Below are positions 21,000 to 29,709 of a stretch of DNA of 64,000 nt, piece by piece (the first letter of the stretch is position 1; each line of letters begins with the position of its first letter). The notes beneath the pieces are model-generated. The model ran no database searches and was not told the origin of the DNA. It saw nothing but the letters and a program-made list of their open reading frames with translations. Origin of the DNA: SZUA-442 sp963759175 (lineage in GTDB: Bacteria; Actinomycetota; Acidimicrobiia; Spongiisociales; UBA5794); assembly GCA_963759175.1 (NCBI GenBank), contig CAVWXP010000015.1, positions 310,001 to 374,000 on the forward strand, written 5' to 3'. A program made the position numbers and the translations under genes.

Positions 21000-21015
21000 C
21001 ATAATCCACGTTATG
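21000..21015. repeat. short palindrome, CATA-type repeat copy
   Basis: CATAATCCACGTTATG has 5-nt arms CATAA/TTATG around 6 nt, the same 5-6-5 geometry as the CATATGTGCCGATATG repeats at 23846 and 61909. It overlaps the stop codon of the minus-strand open frame at 21011-21262. Confidence 0.5.
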
Positions 21016-21262
21016 TAACATACGAGGGAAGCTCTGACATACCCCGTTCTGGCGCTCTCAGGCTCGAAGTGGTGACAGAGTGGTGTCTGGCACTCAAACT
21101 CCCTACGGGACTTCCCCCGTTCACGTAGTTCAGCCGATAGGTGACAGGCACGATGTTGCCGTCGCCGTTCTTCGTCGCCTGCCCAGCCTTCATCGCCCAT
21201 GTCTGTCTCGGTCGGTTGATCGAGCGCACGGAACCGAGAGGGCGCATCTTGCGAATGCCCAT
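21011..21262 (-). CDS. hypothetical small protein, doubtful
   Basis: An 83-residue open frame ending within the palindrome at 21000-21015. The sequence (VPVTYRLNYVNGGSPVGSL) matches nothing I know. A plus-strand frame is open over the same bases, so coding is uncertain. It is listed because its stop is placed exactly at a repeat, as for genes of the 60-63 kb array. Confidence 0.25.
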   Translation of the reverse strand: MGIRKMRPLGSVRSINRPRQTWAMKAGQATKNGDGNIVPVTYRLNYVNGGSPVGSLSARHHSVTTSSLRAPERGMSELPSYVT

Positions 21263-21452
21263 TTCAGCAACCTCGCCGGGAACGTGGTCGAGACCCAGCG
21301 TCGGCCTCCAGCGTGACGCAGCGTGTCGTAGTACGGACCGTCATGGTGTTCGCATCACCCTGTCGAGCTGTGTCCACTGAATCCACGAAGGGCTTATACG
21401 AAATGGATGACCTACGTCCGAATCAGCTTCAGAGCACGGATCAGGGCTGATT

Positions 21453-21468
21453 CACATGTCTGTTATGG
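21453..21468. repeat. short palindrome, CATA-type repeat copy
   Basis: CACATGTCTGTTATGG resembles the copies CACATGTGCCGTCATGG (62219) and CATATTGCCGTTATGGG (63047). It lies 42 nt past the stop of the minus-strand frame at 21510. Confidence 0.45.
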
Positions 21469-21509
21469 AACATCGGGGCTGAAACGCAGTAGCGCCGAAG
21501 GGTGAGGCT

Positions 21510-21965
21510 CTAAGTGGTGACCTGCACGGTGACCGATTGCACGGAGAACTGCGTCCTCAATTGCGGATAGACATCATGCTTCACATAGTGAAAGCACCCC
21601 ACCTCAGCTGACGGGTTGGTGTCCCCGAGCACCACCCCCAGCATGGCCGTGCCTGTCACCGAACCCCGCCCCCACACAGCGCACATTTGGATAGGGACGG
21701 GGGCCCTGGTCGCCACATACACACACGAAGGGGACACCCACTGCACCCCCCGCATCACCACCCACGTATGACTCCCCCGTGTCAACAAGCGGGTAGGTCT
21801 ATTAGCTACAGGCAGTACCAAGTCGGTCAGCGGTAAGCCGGTCATGCATATCGGGTCGCAACCCCCCTGGCGTACAGACATCCATGCAGGAGCCGGTACC
21901 TGTTCTAGGACAGCTGCCACTCGATTCCGGGCATTCGCTCGCTGCGACCTCGGCGTACAGCGCAT
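21510..21965 (-). CDS. hypothetical protein, doubtful
   Basis: A 151-residue open frame. The C-terminal half (VTGTAMLGVVLGDTNPSAEV, then GCFHYVKHD and QFSVQSVTVQVTT) has a regular beta-strand-like pattern that looks protein-like. The N-terminal third is basic and atypical, so the real start may be internal or the gene damaged. No family recognised. A palindrome copy follows the stop. Confidence 0.3.
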   Translation of the reverse strand: MRCTPRSQRANARNRVAAVLEQVPAPAWMSVRQGGCDPICMTGLPLTDLVLPVANRPTRLLTRGSHTWVVMRGVQWVSPSCVYVATRAPVPIQMCAVWGRGSVTGTAMLGVVLGDTNPSAEVGCFHYVKHDVYPQLRTQFSVQSVTVQVTT

Positions 21966-22968
21966 CGATCGGAGCTGTAAGGCGGCGAGGGTATGAGCGC
22001 ATCGAGAGGCTCCTCGTCGCTCAAGGTTGCGGCCGCCTCATCGGACCCGTACAGCTCCATTGGCAGGAAGCCATTGAGGCGCATCAGCTCGACGCCCCAG
22101 TCGGAGCAGGTGTATCTACGTGCCTGCACTTCGAACTCGACAACCAAGCTGGGTCTGCCCGCTACTCACAACCTCGGATTGTCGAAAGTACGCAGCGGCT
22201 CGCCATCGATGATACGGTCTCGGTCTCGCCGTCGAAGACGAAGGTCATAGTGGAGCGGGGTCGGCCGGGTCGGCTCGCATTGCGATTGACCACTCCCCCG
22301 GTTCTCCGAAGCCGAGGCGGTCTTTGTTGGCCTCTACGGCCTCGGAAACCTGAAGCTGCATGACACGCCGTTGTGCATCCGGGGCCTCTCCCTGCTGAGC
22401 GTGAACCAGACGACAGCCATAGCACCGTCTCCACGCCGCTCCGCTGCGACCGCAACCACTGAGACCACCGAGTTCGAGTTCAATGTCGTCGGATCCGGCT
22501 TCGAGGCGTCCCCACACCTGGTGCGGAACGGGGACGAGATGGAGCAGGACGCTGCGCCGTCACGGGATCGTCGCTCACCCGTTGTGGTCCGCCAATGGCG
22601 TGGGCCACGTCCGCGGATCACGCCGTCGAGAGCACCGCACTTCGTACCGGAAGGGTCGCCACACTGCTGCAGAGCTCGATAGACACGAAGGCTGCGAGGC
22701 GGCGGCTGAACCGAAGCGACCAGGCCCCTCGTATGCCGACCCCACGAGAAGTCGCCGTAGTCGGCGTCTGTGGCTATCAGCAATCGACGGCAGCGATGAC
22801 TGCCTTGCCTTCGGGGGATTACGGGGAGCCGGCCTACAGCGTCGTACGCCAGACGCTTGCTGTTTGCACCGGACAGGCCAGGTCGAATGGCCTCATCGTG
22901 CTAGAGGACTACTGGATAGGAACCAATCTTGGTCCTCCATGTGAGGCCGTCACCGTTGGGCCTGCGCT

Positions 22969-23839
22969 TCAGGGCAGGCCGACGATGAGAAGAACTAGAG
23001 CTACTACGTACGCCGCAATGAATACCGGCCAGATATCGATCGTGCTCCTGCATGAGTTATGGCCCCCGAGCATCCAGCCGGTACAACACAGATCAGGTAG
23101 TAGACGATGGTCGCGCCGGGAATGGTGACAAAGCCAGGGCACGCAGAACGATCCCGGCAACAACCCGCTTGTCGTGCTCGCCGTAGGCGCCGTCCCATCG
23201 CCGCCCGGGCCAAGCCGCTACAGCAATGAGGAACACCCACAACTGGACGGGGACCAAAACGAGCACGAGGTAGGGGACGAGCACCAGGTACGGCGCTACA
23301 ACCACGAGCAGTATCGGCTTCGAGGGTGTCGGCCGCCGGATAGCAACAACCGCAGTAGCAGGAACCGCGATGACGCCGCCAACATGAAGAGGACCGGTGC
23401 CCAACCCCACGTCGCTGCCAGGCAACAACCGGCCAGGCCGTCTCGCATGGTGTACCGACCGTCCGGCACGATCACCTCGAGGGCGGTGTGGTAGAGAGCG
23501 CAAGGCTTCCGTATGTTCCGATTGGCGATAGCCTGGAGCGGCAGTGGACGAAGTGAACCGCTCATAGATGCGCCCGTTCCATCGTGCTCAACTGGCCGTA
23601 ATCGGCCCACCCGGTCAGGCCTTCCGGGCGAATGAAGCGTTCGGGTCGTGTGTCGCCGACCGCAGCACGAAGCCCTTCGATCCATCCGGCGACCCAAGGG
23701 GATCCAGTAGATGCGGATGCCCGGTTCTGTGCTAGACCCGTCCGCCCACGCCTCCATGTCCACATCGGACAGATTACGACTGCAGCGCGTTTGCGTGTCG
23801 ATGCGGAGCTACCTGGCCGACATCTTCCTTCCGTAGACC
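22969..23839 (-). pseudogene. decayed membrane-protein gene and fused upstream fragment
   Basis: On the minus strand several frames together give protein-like sequence. First comes RIYWIPLG, then NRNIRKPCALYHTALEVIVP, which matches by memory an actinobacterial family with an IYWIPLGAGG start and a LYHSALEV motif. Then come hydrophobic stretches TWGWAPVLFMLAASSRFLLL, PYLVLVPYLVLVLVPVQLWV and FIAAYVVALVLLIVGLP. The reading frame changes at least three times. I take it as one or two decayed genes; exact limits are uncertain. Confidence 0.45.
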
Positions 23840-23845
23840 GCTCCC

Positions 23846-23862
23846 GCATATGTGCCGATATG
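23846..23862. repeat. CATATGTGCCGATATG repeat copy
   Basis: GCATATGTGCCGATATG is a perfect copy of the core at 61909-61924, 38 kb away. Arms CATAT/ATATG enclose GTGCCG. It lies at the upstream edge of the decayed minus-strand gene. Confidence 0.8.
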
Positions 23863-23949
23863 TCGCTCCTTTGATGTGTGGTCAGGTTCGGCCGGTAGTG
23901 TGGAGGGTGACTGTCAGGTCGAGCATTGCGAGGGCGATGAAGAATCGGA

Positions 23950-24130
23950 CGTGGAAGTGAATGCGATTATGTTGAAAAGACGGATCTAGGTGTTCGAAAT
24001 AAATGAGATAGAGAGAGATAGATAGAATACGCTACGATAATGTACTTTTACAAAGAAGAGATAAATGAAAGATAAGAGTTATGATAGATTAGATAAAGAC
24101 AGATATTGATAGAGAGCTTCATTTGTAGTC
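23950..24130. repeat. AT-rich GATA/TAGA low-complexity tract
   Basis: About 180 bp of very low GC, with runs such as GAGATAGAGAGAGATAGATAG near 24005-24026 and many GATA/TAGA units down to 24110. It is far from the roughly 65 percent GC around it. No coding potential is seen. Confidence 0.8.
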
Positions 24131-24426
24131 CTTTGACGGCGAATACGTAGCGGAGTCCTACTATGAGAAGGTATGACCGACAGAGTCTCGGATCGGTTTT
24201 GGCTATCCAGTCGAGTTGTAGACGTTGTCGACTGTAGAGATCGACGAGGTTCTACCACAGTGCGTAGCGTGACCTGGCGATCTGTCTCGATTTCCCTGTG
24301 GTGCGTCCTCTCCTGCCAGGTGATGCAGGGATCGTGCGACCTCGCGCTTGGTTCCATGCGCGGCGTCGTTCAATGACGAGTGCTGCTATCGCCATGCCAC
24401 CACGTGGCACAGGACGGAGCGACGGA

Positions 24427-25128
24427 TCACGTTCGAAGGTCGATGCATACGTTTGGCGATAAAGTCGGCGGTGTCCGACGAATCATGGTTGACACTGACG
24501 TTCGTTGCTCCGAGTCGACAAAGAACACGCTCACGCAGTTCGCTGCGGCCCGGCCTGCCCAGACGAGACGGCCAGTGTCGAGATCAACGAGCACGATCAG
24601 GTAGCGGTGCTCTCGTTTGTATGAGATCTCATCGATCCCGATCCGGCGCAAACCCTCAAGAGGATCACAGTCGCTTCAAGATCGGCGATGACCCTGGTCA
24701 AGATCGACCCGATAGTGCTCCACGCAACGCGCAACAACTGGCACGTTGCACTCTAGGACGTCCGCACCGCCAACCAAGCCGCCATCGCATCGACATCGCG
24801 GGTATGACGCACATCGTGTCTCGCCCACGGAACCTGAGCACGGTCGGACCATGGACACGACACCGGACCGAGGTGCGACAGCCTCAACAAACACCTACGT
24901 GGTGCCTGCATCCAACGCCCGCCACCGTCGACGACCCGCTCCCTGGTCATAGCCAGGCGACCGGCGCCGACACAATCCACAACGGCTCCTCGCTGTTGCA
25001 TCGAGACGCACCGACACCACCACCGTGCCGGTTTCGTCATCGACGCCGACACCCTCGACGACCGTACGGGTCAACCCGCACGCACGCTGCGATACCCTGT
25101 TGTTCTGCACCCTGTTCTTCTCACACAA
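24427..25128 (-). mobile_element. ISL3 family transposase remnant
   Basis: Read from 25128 down to 24427 the minus strand gives, in at least three frames, pieces of an ISL3 transposase. The N-terminal piece includes GLTRTVVEGVGVDDETGTVV with the zinc-finger-like SRCGLCRRRSPGYD. The middle is VPWARHDVRHTRD. A catalytic-domain piece is RRIGIDEISYKREHRYLIVL with DLDTGRLVWAG, including the first Asp of the DDE triad. The C-terminal half, with the remaining DDE residues, is missing and no terminal inverted repeats were seen. It is dead. Confidence 0.82.
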
Positions 25129-25246
25129 GTTTCGAGCCGTTAGACAGCACGAAACCTAAGAGCAGACGGGGTGCAGCCACGTCCAGCCCCACAAAACCAC
25201 CCACAGGTACAGCAGAAGTGCGTATACTGTGCGGTCGTAGACCGGT

Positions 25247-25710
25247 TCAACCCGAGGAGTCTGCTTCCTCCTCAACCCAGCGGACCTCTCGGATCAGCCA
25301 TACGGAGTCGACCTCGACGAGTCGATATGTCGAGGTTCCGGCAGGGTTGACCCGATCGCGATAGCCAGATCCTGTGACTCAACCACGTACTCCTCGCCGA
25401 CAACACGGATCGCCGGGACGCAATGATCTCGACGTGGAAACCGAGGACTTCAAGTGGCGTCGAAGCGTATGTCGGAAAGTCGACGAGGGTGGTGACGGGT
25501 CATGGTTGACTGCCATGTGAAGTCGTCGGTCACATACTCCTCGACAGCCTGAGTGTCGTAGGCGTCCAACGCAGCCCCGAACCCATCGACCGTTGCGAGA
25601 ACCTCCGCCTCGGTGTCTGCAGCCTCACTATTGGAATCGCTGCATGCAGGCAACAGCAGCGCACCCAGAGCGACCGGGACAAGCCAACGGAGAGAGAGCG
25701 ACAAGACCAT
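25247..25710 (-). pseudogene. SnoaL/NTF2-like lipoprotein, frameshifted
   Basis: ATG 25710 begins a lipoprotein signal (LVPVALGALLLPACSDS) and an NTF2/SnoaL-like start (VLATVDGFGAALDAYD, VEEYVTDDFTWQ). The frame breaks near 25490. Later pieces in other frames are FHVEII, VVGEEYVVE, and YRLVEVDSVWLIREVRWVEE up to a stop at 25247. The parts add up to a normal SnoaL-sized protein (about 150 residues), so this is a once-functional gene with at least two indels. Confidence 0.7.
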
Positions 25711-25819
25711 CCGGACCCCTTTCCTCGTCCAGCGCCGTCACCACAAGCGTACTCATCGCGTCCGAAATGGGCTCGGTGGAGCCTGGTCGAATCGTGCCGC
25801 CCATATCCGGCTGGGTGGG

Positions 25820-26344
25820 ATGATCCGGTTGGTGTTGCACGCCCCGGTTGGGCGGTGGATGACCGAGTTGAGCTGCATGGCAGGAAGGCGCTACACGTAT
25901 GAGGGCAAGAACATCGTCATCGTCCAGGAGATGAAGGAGTTCCTCGCCCTCATGTTCTTCAAGGGCGTTCTCATCGATGATCCCGCCGGACTCCTCGTCG
26001 ATCAGGGGCCGAACTCGCGGTCGGCTCGACGGATGGAGTTCACCTCCGTCGCCGATATCGACCGACTCGCCGGGGACATCTCAGCGTATGTCGATCGAGC
26101 GGTCGCCATCGAGGAGGCAGGTCTGGACGTGGATCCCCCACCCGAACTCGAACTCGTGGAGGAACTTCGCGAACGCATCGAGAGCGATCCGGCGTTCAAG
26201 ACGGCGTTCGAAGGATTGACGCCGGGCCGCCAGCGCGAGTACAACCTCTTCGTCTCGGGAGCGAAACAGGCCTCGACGCGCGCATCGCGGGTGGACAAAC
26301 ATACAGAGCGGATCCTCGCGGGCAAGGGTTTGCGGGACCGTTGA
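25820..26344 (+). CDS. YdeI/OmpD-associated family protein, short N-terminus
   Basis: The 174-residue protein matches YdeI-type proteins: YTYEGKNIVIVQEMKEFLAL with FFKGVLIDD, then ARRMEFTSVADIDRL, and the OmdA-like C-terminus (AFEGLTPGRQREYNLFVSGA followed by KQASTRASRVDKH). Typical YdeI proteins have about 30 more residues before the YEGKN motif, so the N-terminus may be trimmed. ATG 25820 and ATG 25859 are both possible starts. OmdA-containing proteins are linked in the literature to bacteriocin or stress protection; the role here is unknown. Confidence 0.72.
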   Translation: MIRLVLHAPVGRWMTELSCMAGRRYTYEGKNIVIVQEMKEFLALMFFKGVLIDDPAGLLVDQGPNSRSARRMEFTSVADIDRLAGDISAYVDRAVAIEEAGLDVDPPPELELVEELRERIESDPAFKTAFEGLTPGRQREYNLFVSGAKQASTRASRVDKHTERILAGKGLRDR

Positions 26345-26433
26345 TCGCCGGCCGACTGAGAGCCTGCCCGTGGCAATCGCGTGCACCGCGCCATAGGCTG
26401 GCTCTCACGCCACGCGATCGAGGAGTGCCAACT

Positions 26434-26865
26434 GTGCTGCCAGAGATGCCAACCATCCCCCATGCCGACCCCGACCTGCCCGGCCACATGGAACTCGGGG
26501 CGTTCTCGATCTCGCTCAACGTGGCAGATCTCGAAGCGTCGCGTGCGTTCTATGAGGCCCTCGGGTTCGCGGTATCGGGTGGTGATCCCGAGCACAACTA
26601 CCTCATCCTGAAGAACGGCGATTCGACGATCGGCCTGTTCCACGGCATGTTCGAGGGCAACATCCTCACCTTCAATCCCGGCCTCACCAATCGCATGGAA
26701 CGGATCGAGGACTTCCTCGATGTTCGTGAGATCGAGCGCCGCCTGACGAAGGCTGGCGTCGGTCTCGTCGAGGGAGTCGATGCGGACGCTGGCGACAGCG
26801 GTCCGGCGCACGTGACACTCACTGATCCTGACGGCAACGCCATCCTCATCGACCAGTTCTTCTAG
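26434..26865 (+). CDS. VOC (glyoxalase/dioxygenase fold) protein
   Basis: The 143-residue protein has the paired beta-alpha-beta-beta-beta VOC pattern: FSISLNVADLEASRAFYEAL, NYLILKNGDSTIGLFHGMF, and the closing HVTLTDPDGNAILIDQFF. GTG 26434 was chosen because AGGAG lies 8 nt upstream; the first residues before HMELGAF are less conserved. Substrate unknown. Confidence 0.82.
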   Translation: MLPEMPTIPHADPDLPGHMELGAFSISLNVADLEASRAFYEALGFAVSGGDPEHNYLILKNGDSTIGLFHGMFEGNILTFNPGLTNRMERIEDFLDVREIERRLTKAGVGLVEGVDADAGDSGPAHVTLTDPDGNAILIDQFF

Positions 26866-26889
26866 ACCCTTCACGAACCGCGCCGCCGG

Positions 26890-27351
26890 TCAGGGGGTAT
26901 CGCCTGACCACACCCGGTCGATCTCGGAGGCGAGTTCGGTACAGCGCTGTCGGTTCTGCCGCTCGAGGGATCCGCGGAAGGCGTACCAGGGGCTCCACGT
27001 GGCTTCCACGCTGACAGCGGAACCATCGCTCCGCCCGATGCTGACACTCGAGCCCCGCCCACCGGGGCTGGGTTCCACGGTGACGGTGCTGACCTCACTC
27101 CTCGCCAGGACATGGGTGGCGAAGAGATTGCGAACGGTGATCCCCTCCCCCGTTGCTGTCGCCGAGATCGTCACGACCCGGTAGCCGAAGAAGGCAAGGC
27201 CGGCGAGCAGTGGAATGAGCAGGAGCGAGATCGGGCTCAGTCCCGCGACGCTGGTGAGGTACCCCACCCCGAACATCGCCAATAGCGTCACGACGACGAT
27301 CGACACGAGGCCGGGTAGGGGTTGTCGAATCCGGATCACGGAAGGTCTCAC
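26890..27351 (-). CDS. PH-domain-like membrane protein
   Basis: The 153-residue protein has two membrane helices (LVSIVVVTLLAMFGVGYL and LLLIPLLAGLAFFGYRVVTI) followed by a small beta-rich domain (ITVRNLFATHVLARSEVSTV), as in bacterial PH_6-type proteins. GTG 27351 overlaps the RimK stop (GTGA), so it is the third gene of the operon starting at 29005. Function unknown. Confidence 0.68.
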   Translation of the reverse strand: MRPSVIRIRQPLPGLVSIVVVTLLAMFGVGYLTSVAGLSPISLLLIPLLAGLAFFGYRVVTISATATGEGITVRNLFATHVLARSEVSTVTVEPSPGGRGSSVSIGRSDGSAVSVEATWSPWYAFRGSLERQNRQRCTELASEIDRVWSGDTP

Positions 27352-28547
27352 CCCTCGATGCCCGCCAGGGGATCGTCGGGCAGCGGTTGGATCTTCGGTC
27401 GCGACCGTCGTCGCCTGCGTTCAGGCACAAGATCCCGCATGGCGTCAAGGCGCCCGAAGCACAACAAGCGATCGTCGGGTTCGAGGACGCGACCCACGCG
27501 CGGATTCGGGATGACCGTTGTGCCGCGCGTCAGGGTGAGCACGGCGATGTCGCGATCGCGGAACGCATCCTCGATCGTGGTACCCGGTAGGTTCCCGACC
27601 TCGTGGATGTGCAACTCGGCCACGCCATAGCCGGTGCTCACGGTGAGTTTCTGGCGTATGTCGAGGTCGGGGAAGGCCACTTGGCTGGCGATATAGTCGA
27701 CGATGGCGCCTGCGACGTCGAGTTCGGTGGCGGTCTCGATGCCCTCGAGGCCCGGTGAACTGTTGACCTCCATCACGAGGGGCCCGTGGTCGCTCTCGAG
27801 CATGTCGACGCCGGCGATCCGGAGCCCCATGATCTGAGCGGACTGCACGGCGACACGTTGGAACTCGGCGTCGAGCTCGACCAATTCCGACGTCCCACCG
27901 CGATGCAGGTTCGATCGGAACTCGTCACCCACGGCGCTGCGTCGCATGGCCGCGACCACCCGGTCCCCCACCACCAGGGCACGGATGTCGCGTCCCTTGC
28001 TCTCGGCGATGAAACGCTGGATGAGGACATTCTCGCGCTTGGAATGCAGCGTCTCGATGACGGCCTCTGCCACCTTGGTGTCCGGGGCGAGGATGACACC
28101 GATTCCCTGCGTTCCCTCGAGGAGCTTGATGACGACGGGAGCGCCACCGACCCTCTCGATCGCAGGGAGCACGTCGGCCCGATCCCGCACGAACGTGGTC
28201 CCAGGGATGCCGATGTCGTGTCGTGACAGGATCTGGATTGCTCGCAGCTTGTCACGCGAGTTCGCGATTCCGGCCGCCGTGTTGGGTGTGTACACGTCCA
28301 TCTGCTCGAACTGGCGAACCACGGCGAGACCGTAGAAGGTGATGGACGCACCGATACGGGGCAAGATGGCGTCGTAGTCGGAGAGGGCCTTCCCGCGATA
28401 CTGCATGTCGGGTTCTTCGCCGGAGAGATCGATGGCGAAACGCAGCGTGTTGAGCACACGCACGGTATGGCCTCGTTCGAGCGCAGCGGCCTTGAGCCGC
28501 CGGGTGCTGTAGGCGCTCGGAGAGCGCGAGAGAATCGCCAACTTCAT
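27348..28547 (-). CDS. rimK: RimK-family ATP-grasp ligase with C-terminal RCK_C domain
   Basis: The 399-residue protein combines RimK (residues 1-290: AILSRSPSAYSTRRLKAAAL, ATP-grasp IKLLEGTQGIGVIL, RDIRALVVGDRVVAAMRR, VMEVNSSPGLEGIE) with a C-terminal RCK_C/TrkA-C-like domain (residues 300-380: GVAELHIHEVGNLPGTTIED, VIPNPRVGRVLEPDDRLLCF). RimK adds glutamate to the C-terminus of ribosomal protein S6; relatives make other peptide bonds. The extra ligand-binding domain suggests control by a nucleotide or ion. It overlaps the DUF785 gene (ATGA) and the PH gene. Confidence 0.9.
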   Translation of the reverse strand: MKLAILSRSPSAYSTRRLKAAALERGHTVRVLNTLRFAIDLSGEEPDMQYRGKALSDYDAILPRIGASITFYGLAVVRQFEQMDVYTPNTAAGIANSRDKLRAIQILSRHDIGIPGTTFVRDRADVLPAIERVGGAPVVIKLLEGTQGIGVILAPDTKVAEAVIETLHSKRENVLIQRFIAESKGRDIRALVVGDRVVAAMRRSAVGDEFRSNLHRGGTSELVELDAEFQRVAVQSAQIMGLRIAGVDMLESDHGPLVMEVNSSPGLEGIETATELDVAGAIVDYIASQVAFPDLDIRQKLTVSTGYGVAELHIHEVGNLPGTTIEDAFRDRDIAVLTLTRGTTVIPNPRVGRVLEPDDRLLCFGRLDAMRDLVPERRRRRSRPKIQPLPDDPLAGIEG

Positions 28548-29005
28548 CGCATCGTCCCCAGGTCCTTCGGTGTCGCCACGAACGACCGGCCCGGATCGAT
28601 CATGAACCTCTTGCGGAGCGCCTCGCGGCCCAGGAGCATACGGTAGCTCATGACGTCCCTCCGGGTGAGGGTCAGGTGCATCGGAAAGGTCGTGTCTCCG
28701 ATGACGGCTTGCACGGCGATGACGGGCCGTCGTTCCACCTTGCCGTTCGATGACCTGACCTTCCGGAAGTCGATGATGTCGGCCTCGACGCGGACACTGT
28801 CACGCGTCGAACGTTGGTGGGGGTGCATCACGAACCTGGCAGTGGGTCCGTGGTCTGATTCGATGACCCGAAGGCGAAAGGCGTGGAGCGCCGACGTGGT
28901 CGCACCCGTGTCGATCTTCACCTTCACAGGTGTGGGGCAGAGATCGGGTATGACGATCCATTCACGCCAACCGATCGGTCGGAGCTGCTGTTTGCGGCGG
29001 GACAT
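28544..29005 (-). CDS. retropepsin-like aspartic endopeptidase, RimB/DUF785 type
   Basis: The 153-residue protein contains the aspartic protease motif KIDTGATTSALHA near residue 37 and a C-terminal MLLGREALRKRFMIDP, which fit the DUF785 (RimB-like) family. In other bacteria a gene of this family neighbours rimK, and the protease is proposed to trim poly-glutamate tails. Here the two genes overlap by 4 nt. ATG 29005 was preferred to the upstream GTG because conserved sequence starts right after it. Confidence 0.88.
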   Translation of the reverse strand: MSRRKQQLRPIGWREWIVIPDLCPTPVKVKIDTGATTSALHAFRLRVIESDHGPTARFVMHPHQRSTRDSVRVEADIIDFRKVRSSNGKVERRPVIAVQAVIGDTTFPMHLTLTRRDVMSYRMLLGREALRKRFMIDPGRSFVATPKDLGTMR

Positions 29006-29091
29006 CGACCTGACGATACCCACCCCGCACGGTGCACCGCTGTGCGGCGGGTACGCTGAGGTGTCGGTTTGGCAGGGCTGGAGGAGGACAC

Positions 29092-29709
29092 GTGACTGCG
29101 AGATGGCGAGTGATCCGTGGGAACGAATCCGACGGTTCTCCGCGAGCGACGCGTCGTGAGCTGAGCGTGTCGACCGAGGACGTACCCGCGAGTAGCTGCC
29201 ATGCCGTGTTCCTCCGGGCCATCAACGTCGGCAACCGACGCATCACAATGGCCGATCTGCGATCGGTGTTCGCCGAGGTCGGGTATCCGGGGGTGGCTAC
29301 GCTCCAGGCCGCTGGCAACGTCATAGTGCCGGGCACGGACCCGCCGAGCCGTTCCCGCATAGAAGACGGCATCGAGCGTCGCTTCGGGTTCCGGTCGGAG
29401 GCCTTCGTCCGCAGTGGTCGTGACATTGCGGCCGTTGTCGCGGAAATGCCGTGGTCGCCGGGAGACGCGACGGTCGAGGTGTCCTTCCTCGAACGCCCAC
29501 CCGATCCGGCGGACGCGGCGACGCTCATCGAGACCGTCGAGGAACCGGAGGAACTCATCGTCTCGGGCTCGCACGTGTACTTCCGACGGGAGGGCAAGGG
29601 GATCGAGCCGGTTCATCGCGAGGCAACGACCGAGCGGATCCTCGGGATGCGGACGACCCGGCGAGGGTTCCCGACCGTGCTCGGAATGGCGGACCGGATG
29701 CTCCTGTGA
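29092..29709 (+). CDS. DUF1697 family protein
   Basis: The 205-residue protein has the DUF1697 signatures HAVFLRAINVGNRRITMADL, GVATLQAAGNVIV and VYFRREGKGIEPV. GTG 29092 is preceded by a strong GGAGGAGG 4-5 nt upstream, which supports the longer N-terminus; the conserved domain begins at about residue 37. Function unknown. Its stop overlaps the next gene (GTGA). Confidence 0.85.
   Translation: MTARWRVIRGNESDGSPRATRRELSVSTEDVPASSCHAVFLRAINVGNRRITMADLRSVFAEVGYPGVATLQAAGNVIVPGTDPPSRSRIEDGIERRFGFRSEAFVRSGRDIAAVVAEMPWSPGDATVEVSFLERPPDPADAATLIETVEEPEELIVSGSHVYFRREGKGIEPVHREATTERILGMRTTRRGFPTVLGMADRMLL

Larger units (their letters stand above)
20777..23845. other. gene-poor decayed island, left part
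   Basis: No intact conserved gene is recognisable over roughly 3 kb, an abrupt change from the tightly packed genes on the left. Short open frames exist on both strands but lack the strong G/C third-position bias of neighbouring genes. On the minus strand, pieces such as MTFVFDGETETVSSMASRC (near 22210) and WGVELMRLNGFLPMELYGSD (near 22080) look like fragments of one protein in different frames. Palindromes of the cassette type are found at 21000 and 21453. Confidence 0.6.

Noticed and set aside
20886..21128. 80-residue plus-strand frame over 20886-21128
   Set aside because: It overlaps the palindrome at 21000 and the minus frame at 21011; codon bias is not like a real gene. I preferred neither strongly.
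23950..24130. CRISPR array at the GATA-rich tract
   Set aside because: Units are too short and irregular, with no spacers of constant length. It is simple low-complexity sequence.
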